Below are positions 48,608 to 56,935 of a stretch of DNA of 64,000 nt, piece after piece. The DNA is taken from positions 287,511 through 351,510 of the forward strand of contig CANJLW010000003.1 of assembly GCA_947475245.1 (NCBI GenBank). The letters run 5' to 3'. The DNA is from Acetobacteraceae bacterium (GTDB lineage: Bacteria > Pseudomonadota > Alphaproteobacteria > Acetobacterales > Acetobacteraceae). Position 1 is the stretch's first letter; every line of letters begins with the position of its first letter. The notes below the pieces were generated by a model that was given only the letters and a program-made list of their open reading frames with translations, made no database searches and had not been told where the DNA came from. Position numbers and translations under genes: made by a program.

Positions 48608-49681
48608 TTAGCCCCGGGGCGGTTTCTGCCGCGAGTCGCCTTGCGCCGAGCGGACGCATTTCAACATGACGGATGGCAGCGCCACGTCGTCCAACCCGGA
48701 CAGCGGGTGCGCGAAGCCGTCGCCCGCCAGCGCGTTTACCGATCCCGCCCAAACCTCGATACGCAGTTCAAAATGCGTGAAGACATGGCGCACCTGACCG
48801 GCCACGCGCCAAGCCGCGTCGATCGGCGCGTGGAGCCGAGCTTCCGCCGGTGTCCAGGTTTGCTCTCGCCAGGGCGTGCCTGGCAATTCGGTCATGCCGC
48901 CGAGGAGGCCGGAGGGCGGGCGGCGGCGGAGGAACAGATTGGTTCCGTCGGTGGCGTAGAAATGCACGCCATAACGGATCGGGCGGATTTTTTTCGGTGC
49001 CCGTACCGGCAGCCCGGGTGCCGTCCCCGTCCGGTACCCCGCGCAATACGCCGACCACGGACACAGCGCGCAGGCCGGAGCGGTCGGGGTGCAAAGCGTC
49101 GCGCCGAGGTCGAACAGCGCCTGTGCAAAATCCGAAGGGCGCGCCATTGCGTCCGGGTCCGCGCCCAGTTGGCCGGCGGCCGCCTGCATCGCGGGCTTCG
49201 CGGCGGGCATCGGCGTCTCGATGGCGAACAAGCGAGCGGTAACCCGCTCGACATTGCCATCCACCGGCACCGCCGGCAGATCGAAGGCGATCGCGCGGAT
49301 CGCGGCGGCGGTATAGACGCCGATGCCGGGTAAGGCGCGCAGCGCGTCCAGGCTACTGGGAAAGCCGCCCAGTTTGTCGACGGCTTGCGCGCAGGCATGC
49401 AGGTTGCGGGCGCGGGCATAGTACCCCAGACCGGCCCAGGCCGAGAGCACCGTGTCGAGCGGTGCCGCCGCCAGCGCCTGCACGGTGGGAAAGCGGCTTA
49501 CGAAGTTTTCGTAGTAGGGTATGACCGCCGTCACGGTCGTCTGTTGCAGCATGATCTCGCTGAGCCAGACCCGGTACGGATCGGCGACCTGCCCGGGTTC
49601 GGCGCGCCACGGCAGGCGCCGTCGCTGACGGTCGTACCAGCGCAACAGCAGATGGGCGGGGGCAATGGCGGACGAGGACAC
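48608..49681 (-). CDS. mutY: A/G-specific adenine DNA glycosylase
   Basis: A 357-aa MutY. Catalytic Glu42 lies in WLSEIMLQQTTV, the helix-hairpin-helix in ALPGIGVYTAAAI with Asp141 in VPVDGNVERV, and the [4Fe-4S] cluster ligands are Cys197, Cys204, Cys207 and Cys213 (C-x6-C-x2-C-x5-C). The C-terminal NUDIX-like domain for recognising 8-oxoguanine follows from about residue 230. It removes adenine mispaired with 8-oxoG. Its start overlaps that of the dciA-like gene head-to-head by up to 17 bp, so the two promoters are interlocked. Confidence 0.96.
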   Translation of the reverse strand: MSSSAIAPAHLLLRWYDRQRRRLPWRAEPGQVADPYRVWLSEIMLQQTTVTAVIPYYENFVSRFPTVQALAAAPLDTVLSAWAGLGYYARARNLHACAQAVDKLGGFPSSLDALRALPGIGVYTAAAIRAIAFDLPAVPVDGNVERVTARLFAIETPMPAAKPAMQAAAGQLGADPDAMARPSDFAQALFDLGATLCTPTAPACALCPWSAYCAGYRTGTAPGLPVRAPKKIRPIRYGVHFYATDGTNLFLRRRPPSGLLGGMTELPGTPWREQTWTPAEARLHAPIDAAWRVAGQVRHVFTHFELRIEVWAGSVNALAGDGFAHPLSGLDDVALPSVMLKCVRSAQGDSRQKPPRG

Positions 49682-50186
49682 AGACCCGGATATGACCCGC
49701 GCGGATCGGCACGTCTATGGCCCGCGCGCGGTCAGTGCCCTTATCCCCGGCGTCACAAGGCTGGCCTTCAAGGGTAAGGCCGGAAAGGGTCAGTCGATGG
49801 CCGGGGCGCGGATCATGCTGGATTGGCCGATCATCGTCGGCCCCGCCCTGGCCGCGGTGACAACCCCGCGACGCCTGTCGGCGGGCACATTGACCATCGC
49901 CTGCTCCGGTCCGATCGCCATGGAATTGCAGCACCTGGCGTCGGAGGTCGTGGACCGCGTCAACACCCATGTCGGACAGCCGGCCGTTCGCAGCCTGCGG
50001 TTCATGCAAGTGTCCATGCCGACCGCGACCGCGCTGGCGCGCTCTCCGCCGGCGCGCGCGATTGCCGCCGCGCAACAGGCGGTATCCCATCTTCCGGCCG
50101 GGGAACTGCGCGATGCCCTGGCCGGGCTCGGTAGCGTCGTGTTGGCCGCAAAGAAGCCCTTCCCGACTCGGAACACAAAATCGTAG
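49665..50186 (+). CDS. DciA-like DUF721 protein (replicative helicase loader family)
   Basis: A 173-aa DUF721/DciA-family protein. The central domain from IMLDWPIIVGPALAAVTTPRRL to MELQHLASEVVDRVNTHVG matches the KH-like DciA fold that helps load DnaB in bacteria without DnaC. The predicted start at 49665 overlaps the mutY start; the alternative ATG at 49692 (MTRADRHVYG) would remove the overlap and is also plausible. It is 27 bp upstream of the DsbA-like gene; the mutY-DUF721-DsbA-smc order is familiar from other alphaproteobacteria. Confidence 0.82.
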   Translation: MADEDTDPDMTRADRHVYGPRAVSALIPGVTRLAFKGKAGKGQSMAGARIMLDWPIIVGPALAAVTTPRRLSAGTLTIACSGPIAMELQHLASEVVDRVNTHVGQPAVRSLRFMQVSMPTATALARSPPARAIAAAQQAVSHLPAGELRDALAGLGSVVLAAKKPFPTRNTKS

Positions 50187-50213
50187 ACCCCTAGATGTAG
50201 AGGTAATAAGCCG

Positions 50214-50819
50214 ATGGAACGCCGTTTCTTACTATCCCTTGTGGCTTCTGGTGCGACTGCCCTGACCGTTGGGCGGCCCGGAAACGCATGGGCGGCCGAC
50301 ACCACACAGACCGAGCGGTCGGTGGGCAAGCCCGACGCCAAGCACACGGTCATCGAATTCTTCTCGCTGACCTGCACGCATTGCGCCGCCTTCGCGCGCA
50401 CCACGATGCCGCAGATCAAGGAGCAGTATGTCGATACCGGCAAGGTCCGGATCGTCTACCACGACTTCCCGCTGGATCAGATCGCGCTGACCGCCGCAAT
50501 GGTCGCGCGCCACCTGCCGGAAGATCGCTACGAACCGTTCATCAACGCCCTGCTGTCCAGCCAGGATCGCTGGGTCTTCGCCCGCGGCGTCGATCCGATC
50601 GCGGAGTTGTGGAAGACAGCCGCCCTCGCCGGCATGAACCGCGCCACCTTCGACAAGGCCATCGTCGACGACACGCTGCGCACCTTTCTGCTGAAACAAC
50701 AGCAGGACGACACCGCCCGCTGGAAGATCGACGCGACCCCCAGCTTCGTTATCAACGGCCAGCGGCATTCCGGCGGTTTGAGCTTCGACGCCTTCCGCAA
50801 ACTGATTCCCGACAGCTGA
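50214..50819 (+). CDS. DsbA-family thiol-disulfide oxidoreductase
   Basis: A 201-aa thioredoxin-fold protein for the periplasm. The first 27 residues form a signal peptide (MERRFLLSLVASGATALTVG, cleaved near AWA). The active site is Cys54-Thr-His-Cys57 in FFSLTCTHCAAF, and the cis-proline loop is in ATPSFVING. Family members form disulfides in, or reduce, secreted proteins; whether DsbA- or DsbC/BdbD-like cannot be fixed. It sits between the dciA-like gene and smc, 21 bp before the latter, so it is probably co-transcribed with them. Confidence 0.9.
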   Translation: MERRFLLSLVASGATALTVGRPGNAWAADTTQTERSVGKPDAKHTVIEFFSLTCTHCAAFARTTMPQIKEQYVDTGKVRIVYHDFPLDQIALTAAMVARHLPEDRYEPFINALLSSQDRWVFARGVDPIAELWKTAALAGMNRATFDKAIVDDTLRTFLLKQQQDDTARWKIDATPSFVINGQRHSGGLSFDAFRKLIPDS

Positions 50820-50840
50820 GCACGGAGAAAGGAACCACGA

Positions 50841-53800
50841 TTGCCGGTCAGTTTCCGTCGCCTGCGTATTACCGGGTTCAAAAGCTTCGCCGAACCCGTC
50901 AACGTCGAGATACTGCCCGGACTGACCGGCATCGTCGGCCCTAACGGCTGCGGTAAGTCCAACGTGGTGGAAGCCTTGCGTTGGGCCATGGGGGAGTCCA
51001 ACGCGCGCCAGTTGCGTGGCGGCGAAATGGACGACGTCATTTTCGCCGGCACCGCCGCCCGGGCGTCTCGCAGACAGGCCGAAGTCGCCCTGTTGCTTCA
51101 GGAAACCGCCGGCATCGCGCCGCCGCCGTTTCACGAACAGGGTGAGCTGGAAATCATCCGTCGTATCGAGCGCGGCTCCGGCTCCAACTACCAGATCAAC
51201 GGCCAGGACGCCCGCGCGCGCGATGTGCAGACCCTGTTTGCCGATCTGGCATCCGGTGCCCGCGCCTCCGCCATGGTCAGTCAGGGCCGTGTCGGGTCCC
51301 TGGTCAACGCCCGCCCGGAAGACCGCCGGGTCGTGCTGGAGGAAGCGGCGGGCATCACCGGCCTGCACGCCCGTCGCCACGAAGCCGAACTGAAACTGCG
51401 ATCGGCGGAGGCCAACCTCGCCCGCGCCGACGATCTGCGCGCGCAACTCGAAACCCAACTCGCCGGCCTGAAACGTCAGGCGCGTCAGGCCATCCGCTAT
51501 CGCGGCATTTCCGGCACGATCCGCGAGGCGGAAGCCGAACTTCTTTCGATCCAGCACGCTCGGGTCGAACGTGCCCGAGCCGCCGCGCGTTCGGCGTTGC
51601 ACGATGCCGGCACGGCCGTCGCCGCCGCCACGGAAGCCGCGACTCAGGCAACCGCGGAAGCCACCGACGCGGCGGCCGATCTGCCGGCCCTGCGGGAAAC
51701 CGAAGCCGCAAGCCGCACGATCCTGGAACGCTACCGCCTGGCGCAGGAACAGCGGGCGGCGGAGGAAGAGCGAGCCAAGGTCGCGCTGGGGGAAGCCATC
51801 CGCCGCCTGGATACGCTGCGGCGCGATCTCGCCCATGCCGACCAGTTGCAACGCGACGCCAACGACGCGCGCGAACGACTGACGAAAGAAGATTCTGCAC
51901 TGAGCCAGGCCCTCGACGGGCACGAAACCCGCGCCCAGGCCGCGGAACAGGCCGCGACGCATACCGCCGACATCGTCCGCGCCGCCGAAGCCGCCGCGAA
52001 TGCCGCGATGGAAGCCGCCGCCGACGCCAATGCCCGCGCGCATGCCGCCAACCAGATGCTGACGCAGGCGGATCAACGCTTCCGCCGGATCGACGAGCAG
52101 TTCCGCCGCCTGCGCGACGACTTCGCGCGCATGCGCGCTCAGCAGGTCGATCCGGAAAAGCTGACGACCGCCGCCGGTCAGGTCGAACAAGCCGACGCCG
52201 CCCTGATACAGGCGCGTTCGGCGCTCGAAACCGCCGAACAGGCACGATCCGCCACGCTCGCCGATGTCGCGCGCACCCGCGAAGCCCAGGCCGCCGCCGA
52301 CTCCGCGCGGGCCAAACTGGCGGCCGAAGCGCAGGCGCTGACCGAAATCCTGGCGGTTAAGGATGGGGAGCGTTGGCCGCCCATGGTCGACGCGCTGACC
52401 GTGCCGGCCGGTATGGAATCCGCTCTGGGCGCGGTTTTGGGGGAGGAACTGACCTCCGCGCTGAACCCGGGCGCGCCGCGGCACTGGCGCGCTTTGCCGC
52501 CGTTCGATCCCGCGCCCGCCCTGCCCGCCGGCGCGACCGTCCTGGCCGAGATCGTGCAAGGGCCGCCCGCCCTGGCGCGGGTGTTGTCGCAGATCGGGGT
52601 CGTGGAATCCGACGCCGTCGGTACCGAGGGCCAGACCCATCTGGCGCCGGGGCAAATCCTGGTATCCCGCGAAGGCGCCATCTGGCGGTGGGACGGCTAT
52701 ACGATCCGCGCCGGCACACCCACCGCCGCCACCGTGCGCCTGCGCCAACGCAATCGTCTGGCCGACCTGCGCGACCGCCTTACCCTTGCCCAGCAAACCG
52801 CCGATGCCGCGCGTCAGGCGCGAACGGCGGCGGAATCCGCTTCGCAGGCCGCGAGCCTCGCCGAACAGCAGGCCAGGGCCTTGCGGCGCGACGGCGAACA
52901 ACGCCTGGAACGCGCCCGCGCCGCGCTGGCGGCATTGCGCAACGAAGCCGCCACCGTCGCCGCCCGTCTCGCCGCCGCCGAGGGCGCGCTGACCCGCGCT
53001 GCCGTGGAACACGAAGATGCCACCGGGGCGTTGGAACGCGCCAAGGCCACCGCCGCCGAACTGCCCGATATCGCCGAACTGCGGGCGCGCGTGGATCGAA
53101 CCCGCGCCGAACTGTCCGCCGCCCGTGCCCGCGAAAGCACCGCCCGATCCGACCGCGACAGCCTGGCCCGCGAGCACGCCGGCCGGATGAACCGCCGCCG
53201 CGTCATCGCCGCCGAACGCGACGGCTGGACCGAACGCGCGCGCGATGCCTCGGAACGCGTCACCGACCTGAACGCGCGCCTGACAGAGGCAGAAGCCCAG
53301 CAGGCCGCGTTACAGGCGGCCCCCGCGCGCGCCGCCGCCCAACGCGCGGAAGCCCTGGACGCGCTGCAAGTTGCCGAAGCCGCCCATCGGCGCTCGGCGG
53401 ACGCCCTGCAAATCGCCGTCGACCGCTCCGGCGACGCCGATCGCGCCGTGCGAGCCGCCGAGGTTCGGCTGGCCGCCGCCCGCGAGGCCGCCGTCCGCGC
53501 CGAAGGCGCCGTGACCCAGGCCGACCATGCCTGGGGCACCGTGGCCGAACGCATTCTGGAACGTCTCGGCGTCAACCCCGCGCTGCCCGATCCCCCCGCC
53601 GATCTGGCCCCCGACGCCGAGGACAAAGCCCGCAAGCGCCTGGAACGCCTGCAACGGGAACGGGAAGAAATGGGCCCGGTCAACCTGCGCGCGGAAATCG
53701 AGGCGGAGGAGATCGAAAAGCGTCTGGCCGGGCTGGAGGCCGAGAAACAGGAACTCGCCACCGCCATCGCGCGCCTGCGCGGCTCCATCGGGCATCTGAA

Positions 53801-54314
53801 CCGCGAGGGGCGGGAGCGGCTGAACGCCGTCTTCCAGGAAGTGGACAAGAACTTTCAGCAACTGTTCGGCCGCATGTTCGGCGGCGGTCGCGCGCATCTG
53901 GCGCTGGTCGGGTCCGACGACCCCCTCGCCGCCGGGCTGGAAATCTACGCCCAGCCGCCGGGTAAGAAATTGTCCGCGCTGTCGCTGCTGTCGGGCGGCG
54001 AACAGGCGCTGACGGCCTTGTCGCTGATCTTTGCCGTCTTCAAGTGCAACCCCGCCCCGGTCTGCGTGCTGGACGAGGTGGACGCGCCGCTGGACGATGC
54101 CAACGTGGATCGCTTCTGCGCCCTGTTGGAAGATATGGTGCGAGAGACCGGAACGCGGTTCCTGGTTGTGACGCATCACCCGCTGACGATGGCGCGGATG
54201 GATCGGCTTTACGGCGTAACGATGCAGGAACGCGGCGTGTCGCGCCTGCTGTCCGTCGATCTGGCCCGCGCCGCCGCCATGATCGAGCCTGTGGCCCGCA
54301 TGGCGGCTGAATAG
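50841..54314 (+). CDS. smc: Chromosome segregation protein SMC
   Basis: A 1157-aa SMC of normal length. Walker A GPNGCGKS is at residues 33-40, the two long alanine- and arginine-rich coiled-coil arms run about 170-500 and 660-1000, the hinge is about 505-650, and the C-terminal head has the signature LSGGEQALTALSLIFAVF with Walker B VCVLDEVDAPLDD. It holds and loops chromosomal DNA with ScpA and ScpB, which are not in this window. The start is TTG at 50841 behind GAAAGGAA, consistent with the N-terminal VSFRRLRITGFKSF. The next gene converges on it 8 bp away. Confidence 0.96.
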   Translation: MPVSFRRLRITGFKSFAEPVNVEILPGLTGIVGPNGCGKSNVVEALRWAMGESNARQLRGGEMDDVIFAGTAARASRRQAEVALLLQETAGIAPPPFHEQGELEIIRRIERGSGSNYQINGQDARARDVQTLFADLASGARASAMVSQGRVGSLVNARPEDRRVVLEEAAGITGLHARRHEAELKLRSAEANLARADDLRAQLETQLAGLKRQARQAIRYRGISGTIREAEAELLSIQHARVERARAAARSALHDAGTAVAAATEAATQATAEATDAAADLPALRETEAASRTILERYRLAQEQRAAEEERAKVALGEAIRRLDTLRRDLAHADQLQRDANDARERLTKEDSALSQALDGHETRAQAAEQAATHTADIVRAAEAAANAAMEAAADANARAHAANQMLTQADQRFRRIDEQFRRLRDDFARMRAQQVDPEKLTTAAGQVEQADAALIQARSALETAEQARSATLADVARTREAQAAADSARAKLAAEAQALTEILAVKDGERWPPMVDALTVPAGMESALGAVLGEELTSALNPGAPRHWRALPPFDPAPALPAGATVLAEIVQGPPALARVLSQIGVVESDAVGTEGQTHLAPGQILVSREGAIWRWDGYTIRAGTPTAATVRLRQRNRLADLRDRLTLAQQTADAARQARTAAESASQAASLAEQQARALRRDGEQRLERARAALAALRNEAATVAARLAAAEGALTRAAVEHEDATGALERAKATAAELPDIAELRARVDRTRAELSAARARESTARSDRDSLAREHAGRMNRRRVIAAERDGWTERARDASERVTDLNARLTEAEAQQAALQAAPARAAAQRAEALDALQVAEAAHRRSADALQIAVDRSGDADRAVRAAEVRLAAAREAAVRAEGAVTQADHAWGTVAERILERLGVNPALPDPPADLAPDAEDKARKRLERLQREREEMGPVNLRAEIEAEEIEKRLAGLEAEKQELATAIARLRGSIGHLNREGRERLNAVFQEVDKNFQQLFGRMFGGGRAHLALVGSDDPLAAGLEIYAQPPGKKLSALSLLSGGEQALTALSLIFAVFKCNPAPVCVLDEVDAPLDDANVDRFCALLEDMVRETGTRFLVVTHHPLTMARMDRLYGVTMQERGVSRLLSVDLARAAAMIEPVARMAAE

Positions 54315-54322
54315 GCCGCGCG

Positions 54323-55627
54323 CTACTTGGCGGGCGGCGGCTGCGGCGGTGTTGGCGTCGGCTTGGTTCCCGGGTCGCCGATGTCCAGGTTCGCCGGAAA
54401 GACCTTCTTGATCAGTGAATCCAGCATGGTCAGAAACGCCTGCGACCCGTAACCCGCGATGAACCCCAGGCCGCAGGTCGTCAGCGTCAGATTGGCCGCC
54501 AAAGCGCCACTGCCGTTCATCGGCGCGCCGGTCGGGCTGTAAAACAATCCCACCGCCACCCCCGCCACCATGCCCTGCGGCACGCTGAGCAACGTCGTCC
54601 ACCAGTCGCGCGGCCCCAGCGTGCTGTCGCGCATTTTTTCGCTGACCGCGCGAATGGCCGCGACAAACGTGCCCAGCACGCCGAACAGCATCGGCAGGAC
54701 ATAGTTGCTGAGGACGGACAAAATCGACGCGATGGATTGTTCCAGGGGCGGAAGATCGTCATCGGATTGACCGGTTGACGACTGACTGGCGCTCGAGCAG
54801 CGCAAGTTCGTCCAGTGCAGAATGTTCATCAGCCTCGCGCGCCAGGAATTATCGCACGGAAACAGATGCGTCAGGTCGGTCTTCGCGAGTGTTTCGGCGG
54901 ACGATAACTCATCCAGCCTTTTGCACCCGGCGGCGTTCTCGGCGGTAATGGTCCAGCACGTCGTCTCCTGCGTCAGGTTTGGAGAGGTGCGATACAAGGC
55001 CGCCCGATCCTGGTGAATCTGATCGATGCGCTGCACCGTCGCGCGCCCCACCGCCACTTCCCAGTAAATCAGCGACGTCATGATCAGCAGCACGATCGTC
55101 GCCCAGATCACCGATTTGAACAGGCAGTTGAAACGCCCGGCCTGACCGGACAGCCCGTGAAAGGCGCTCTCCGCCAAAGATCGCAACGAACTCCCCGCCG
55201 GGTTCCGCGGTGCGGGGTTGCCGAAACGCGGCAGCCAGCCAAAGCAGCCGTGCCGAACATCGCCGTCGGCCTCGCTGCGGGAGAACAGCGCGGTATAGGC
55301 GATCGTCAGGCCGCGCGCCGGATGCGCCAGGGCCGCCAGCCGATCCTTGGCGAGCAGCAGAAACGCCGCATCCGCCGCGCGCGCTTCCGCCGATCGCCCG
55401 GGCGGGGCCGGATAGCGGATCGCGGCCAGCGTCGCCAAAATCTCCTGCGCGTTCAGCGGGTCGCCGCCCTTGGGGTTCGGCATCGTCAGCGTCGACAATT
55501 CCTTGTCCGGCCGACCCGAAACGAAATCGAGCAGCAGGAACACCTCATCGAGGTTGCGCTTGAACAAAACCGCGTTAATCATCTCTTGATGATCCCGGTT
55601 CGCTTCCGTGTCGGGCGTGTCACTCAT
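54323..55627 (-). CDS. Four-TM membrane protein of unknown family
   Basis: A 434-aa protein not recognised. Residues 1-165 are cytoplasmic-looking; a first transmembrane helix (about 171-193, SVIWATIVLLIMTSLIYW) leads to a roughly 110-residue loop with cysteines at 224, 235, 258 and 277 that could be oxidised outside the membrane. Three further helices lie at about 304-326, 346-364 and 380-402, ending in a proline-rich tail. GGAGG precedes the ATG. Its neighbours across the gap are the HTH gene and the double-FGE protein, so it may be the membrane part of that accessory system. Such a layout would suit a signal receptor or pore, which is speculation. Confidence 0.7.
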   Translation of the reverse strand: MSDTPDTEANRDHQEMINAVLFKRNLDEVFLLLDFVSGRPDKELSTLTMPNPKGGDPLNAQEILATLAAIRYPAPPGRSAEARAADAAFLLLAKDRLAALAHPARGLTIAYTALFSRSEADGDVRHGCFGWLPRFGNPAPRNPAGSSLRSLAESAFHGLSGQAGRFNCLFKSVIWATIVLLIMTSLIYWEVAVGRATVQRIDQIHQDRAALYRTSPNLTQETTCWTITAENAAGCKRLDELSSAETLAKTDLTHLFPCDNSWRARLMNILHWTNLRCSSASQSSTGQSDDDLPPLEQSIASILSVLSNYVLPMLFGVLGTFVAAIRAVSEKMRDSTLGPRDWWTTLLSVPQGMVAGVAVGLFYSPTGAPMNGSGALAANLTLTTCGLGFIAGYGSQAFLTMLDSLIKKVFPANLDIGDPGTKPTPTPPQPPPAK

Positions 55628-56014
55628 GCGCCGCCTCCTGTTCGTTGTTCCATTGGCAAGCGTACTGTTTCATGGATGGTTCGGTCGGGGCAAGTGACGC
55701 GGGTCACATCAACCCGCGATAGCCTTAGTGCAACCAGCAGGCAACGAGCATCAGGCCGATATAAGCCAGCCGCGCCAGCCAAACACTGTGACACTCATGC
55801 GACAACCACGCGATCCCGTACAGCAGCGCCGTGCTCGGCTGGTGGACGATAAAATCGACCAGCGCGGCAAGCTGCGGGCTATGGACAACGATCAATGCAA
55901 GCACCAAGTTAATCATGACGGGACTGACCTTTCATCTGTTCGACAAGGCCATGATCGACTAAATTCTTCAGTATTTATTGGTCATTACCTCGGGAATAAC
56001 CCACGGAGAAACTC
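55628..56014. promoter_or_regulatory. Divergent intergenic region of the accessory island
   Basis: A 387-bp gap between the membrane-protein gene and the HTH gene that faces away from it. It contains the possible 63-aa membrane ORF (55725-55916) and an AT-rich stretch just before 56000 (AAATTCTTCAGTATTTATTGGTC is read across 55961-55983), suitable for promoters of the HTH-FGE operon. The autoregulating HTH protein could bind here; no clear operator repeat was found by eye. Confidence 0.45.
55725..55916 (-). CDS. Possible 63-aa small membrane protein
   Basis: A small hydrophobic ORF: MINLVLALIVVHSPQL then two likely membrane segments (about residues 2-22 and 43-62, WLARLAYIGLMLVACWL). AAAGG lies about eleven bases before the ATG. 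It runs in the same direction as the four-TM gene, 97 bp ahead of it, and could be its small partner or a toxin-like peptide. No family is recognised and the case rests on ORF length and hydrophobicity. Confidence 0.4.
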   Translation of the reverse strand: MINLVLALIVVHSPQLAALVDFIVHQPSTALLYGIAWLSHECHSVWLARLAYIGLMLVACWLH

Positions 56015-56935
56015 ATGGGCCGGCCGCCGACCAAAACGCGCTTCCTGACGGAGCGTATCGCCCTGGCGAAGCTGATCGACGCCGCCTTGACCAAAGGGCA
56101 GCGCGCCACCGGCGAAAAGGGGCAGCCCTGGACCAACATGGGCTTCGCCGAGAAAATCGGCGCCAGCGCATCCAGCGTCGCCGAATGGCGTGACACCGCC
56201 AATCCCGCCCGCCCCGGCAATATCGTGCCGCTGCTGAACGCCTTCTTTGGCACCATCCCGGCCTATGCCGACGACAAAGCCGCCATGCTCAAGGCCTGGA
56301 AGCGCGCCGGCGGCATCGACTCCGACGACCCGCCCGACCCCCGCGCCATTCAGGCCGAGCAGTTCAGTGAGGTTGCGCAGGTGGTGTCGCTGCTGATCAA
56401 TCAGCCGACGCCCGATAATCAGGGCAACCTGAAAGTGCCCTATACGCTTCACCTCCGCTGCCACGAGAGCCTTGCGATCCCGATCGTCGTCAATAAGCGA
56501 CCGGTGACCGTCACGCTGGATATCGGCCTGACCGCGCCCCTGTTCGCGGTGGAATCGAAGCACTGGAATCCCGTGCAGGACAGCATCTTCCGCAAGCGTA
56601 AACACCCGAACCTTGCCAATCCCTTCAACGATTCGGTGCGGCTGATCGGCCCAACCGACAACCACAGCCGGATCGTCGGCGAACCGCTGGAAGACGAAAC
56701 CCACGTCCTGATGGAACCCTCCGGCGCCGCGCAGGACGACGGCCCGATCACCCTGCTCGTCAAGTCGCCGCGCGACGGCATCAGCGTTACCTTGGCCGAC
56801 GGGGCCGAACTGTCCGCCACCCAGCGCGACGTGATCGACGCGCTGTTCGCCTCCGCCATTCCCCGCGACGCCGCCAACCGGCTGGAAGTCGCCCGCGCCA
56901 CCATTTCCCCCAAAGCCGGGAAACCCTCGCAATGA
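56015..56935 (+). CDS. HTH-domain protein of the double-FGE operon
   Basis: A 306-aa protein. Residues about 10-70 look like an XRE-type helix-turn-helix domain (LIDAALTKGQR...NMGFAEKIGASASSVAEWRD, with the QxSxS-like recognition part SASSVAEWRD). The remaining 230 residues form an unrecognised beta-rich domain (TLHLRCHESLAIPIVVNKR, VTLDIGLTAPLF). It is likely a regulator or a sensor that shares its operon with the double-FGE protein, whose ATG overlaps its stop (ATGA). ACGGAGAA lies before its own ATG. HTH proteins beside FGE-domain genes are known in conflict and retroelement contexts, by general recollection. Confidence 0.7.
   Translation: MGRPPTKTRFLTERIALAKLIDAALTKGQRATGEKGQPWTNMGFAEKIGASASSVAEWRDTANPARPGNIVPLLNAFFGTIPAYADDKAAMLKAWKRAGGIDSDDPPDPRAIQAEQFSEVAQVVSLLINQPTPDNQGNLKVPYTLHLRCHESLAIPIVVNKRPVTVTLDIGLTAPLFAVESKHWNPVQDSIFRKRKHPNLANPFNDSVRLIGPTDNHSRIVGEPLEDETHVLMEPSGAAQDDGPITLLVKSPRDGISVTLADGAELSATQRDVIDALFASAIPRDAANRLEVARATISPKAGKPSQ

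Noticed and set aside
50232..53177. Long open frame on the minus strand opposite smc (981 codons)
   Set aside because: It is a shadow of the GC-rich smc coding strand; the + strand has a full SMC with motifs in place.
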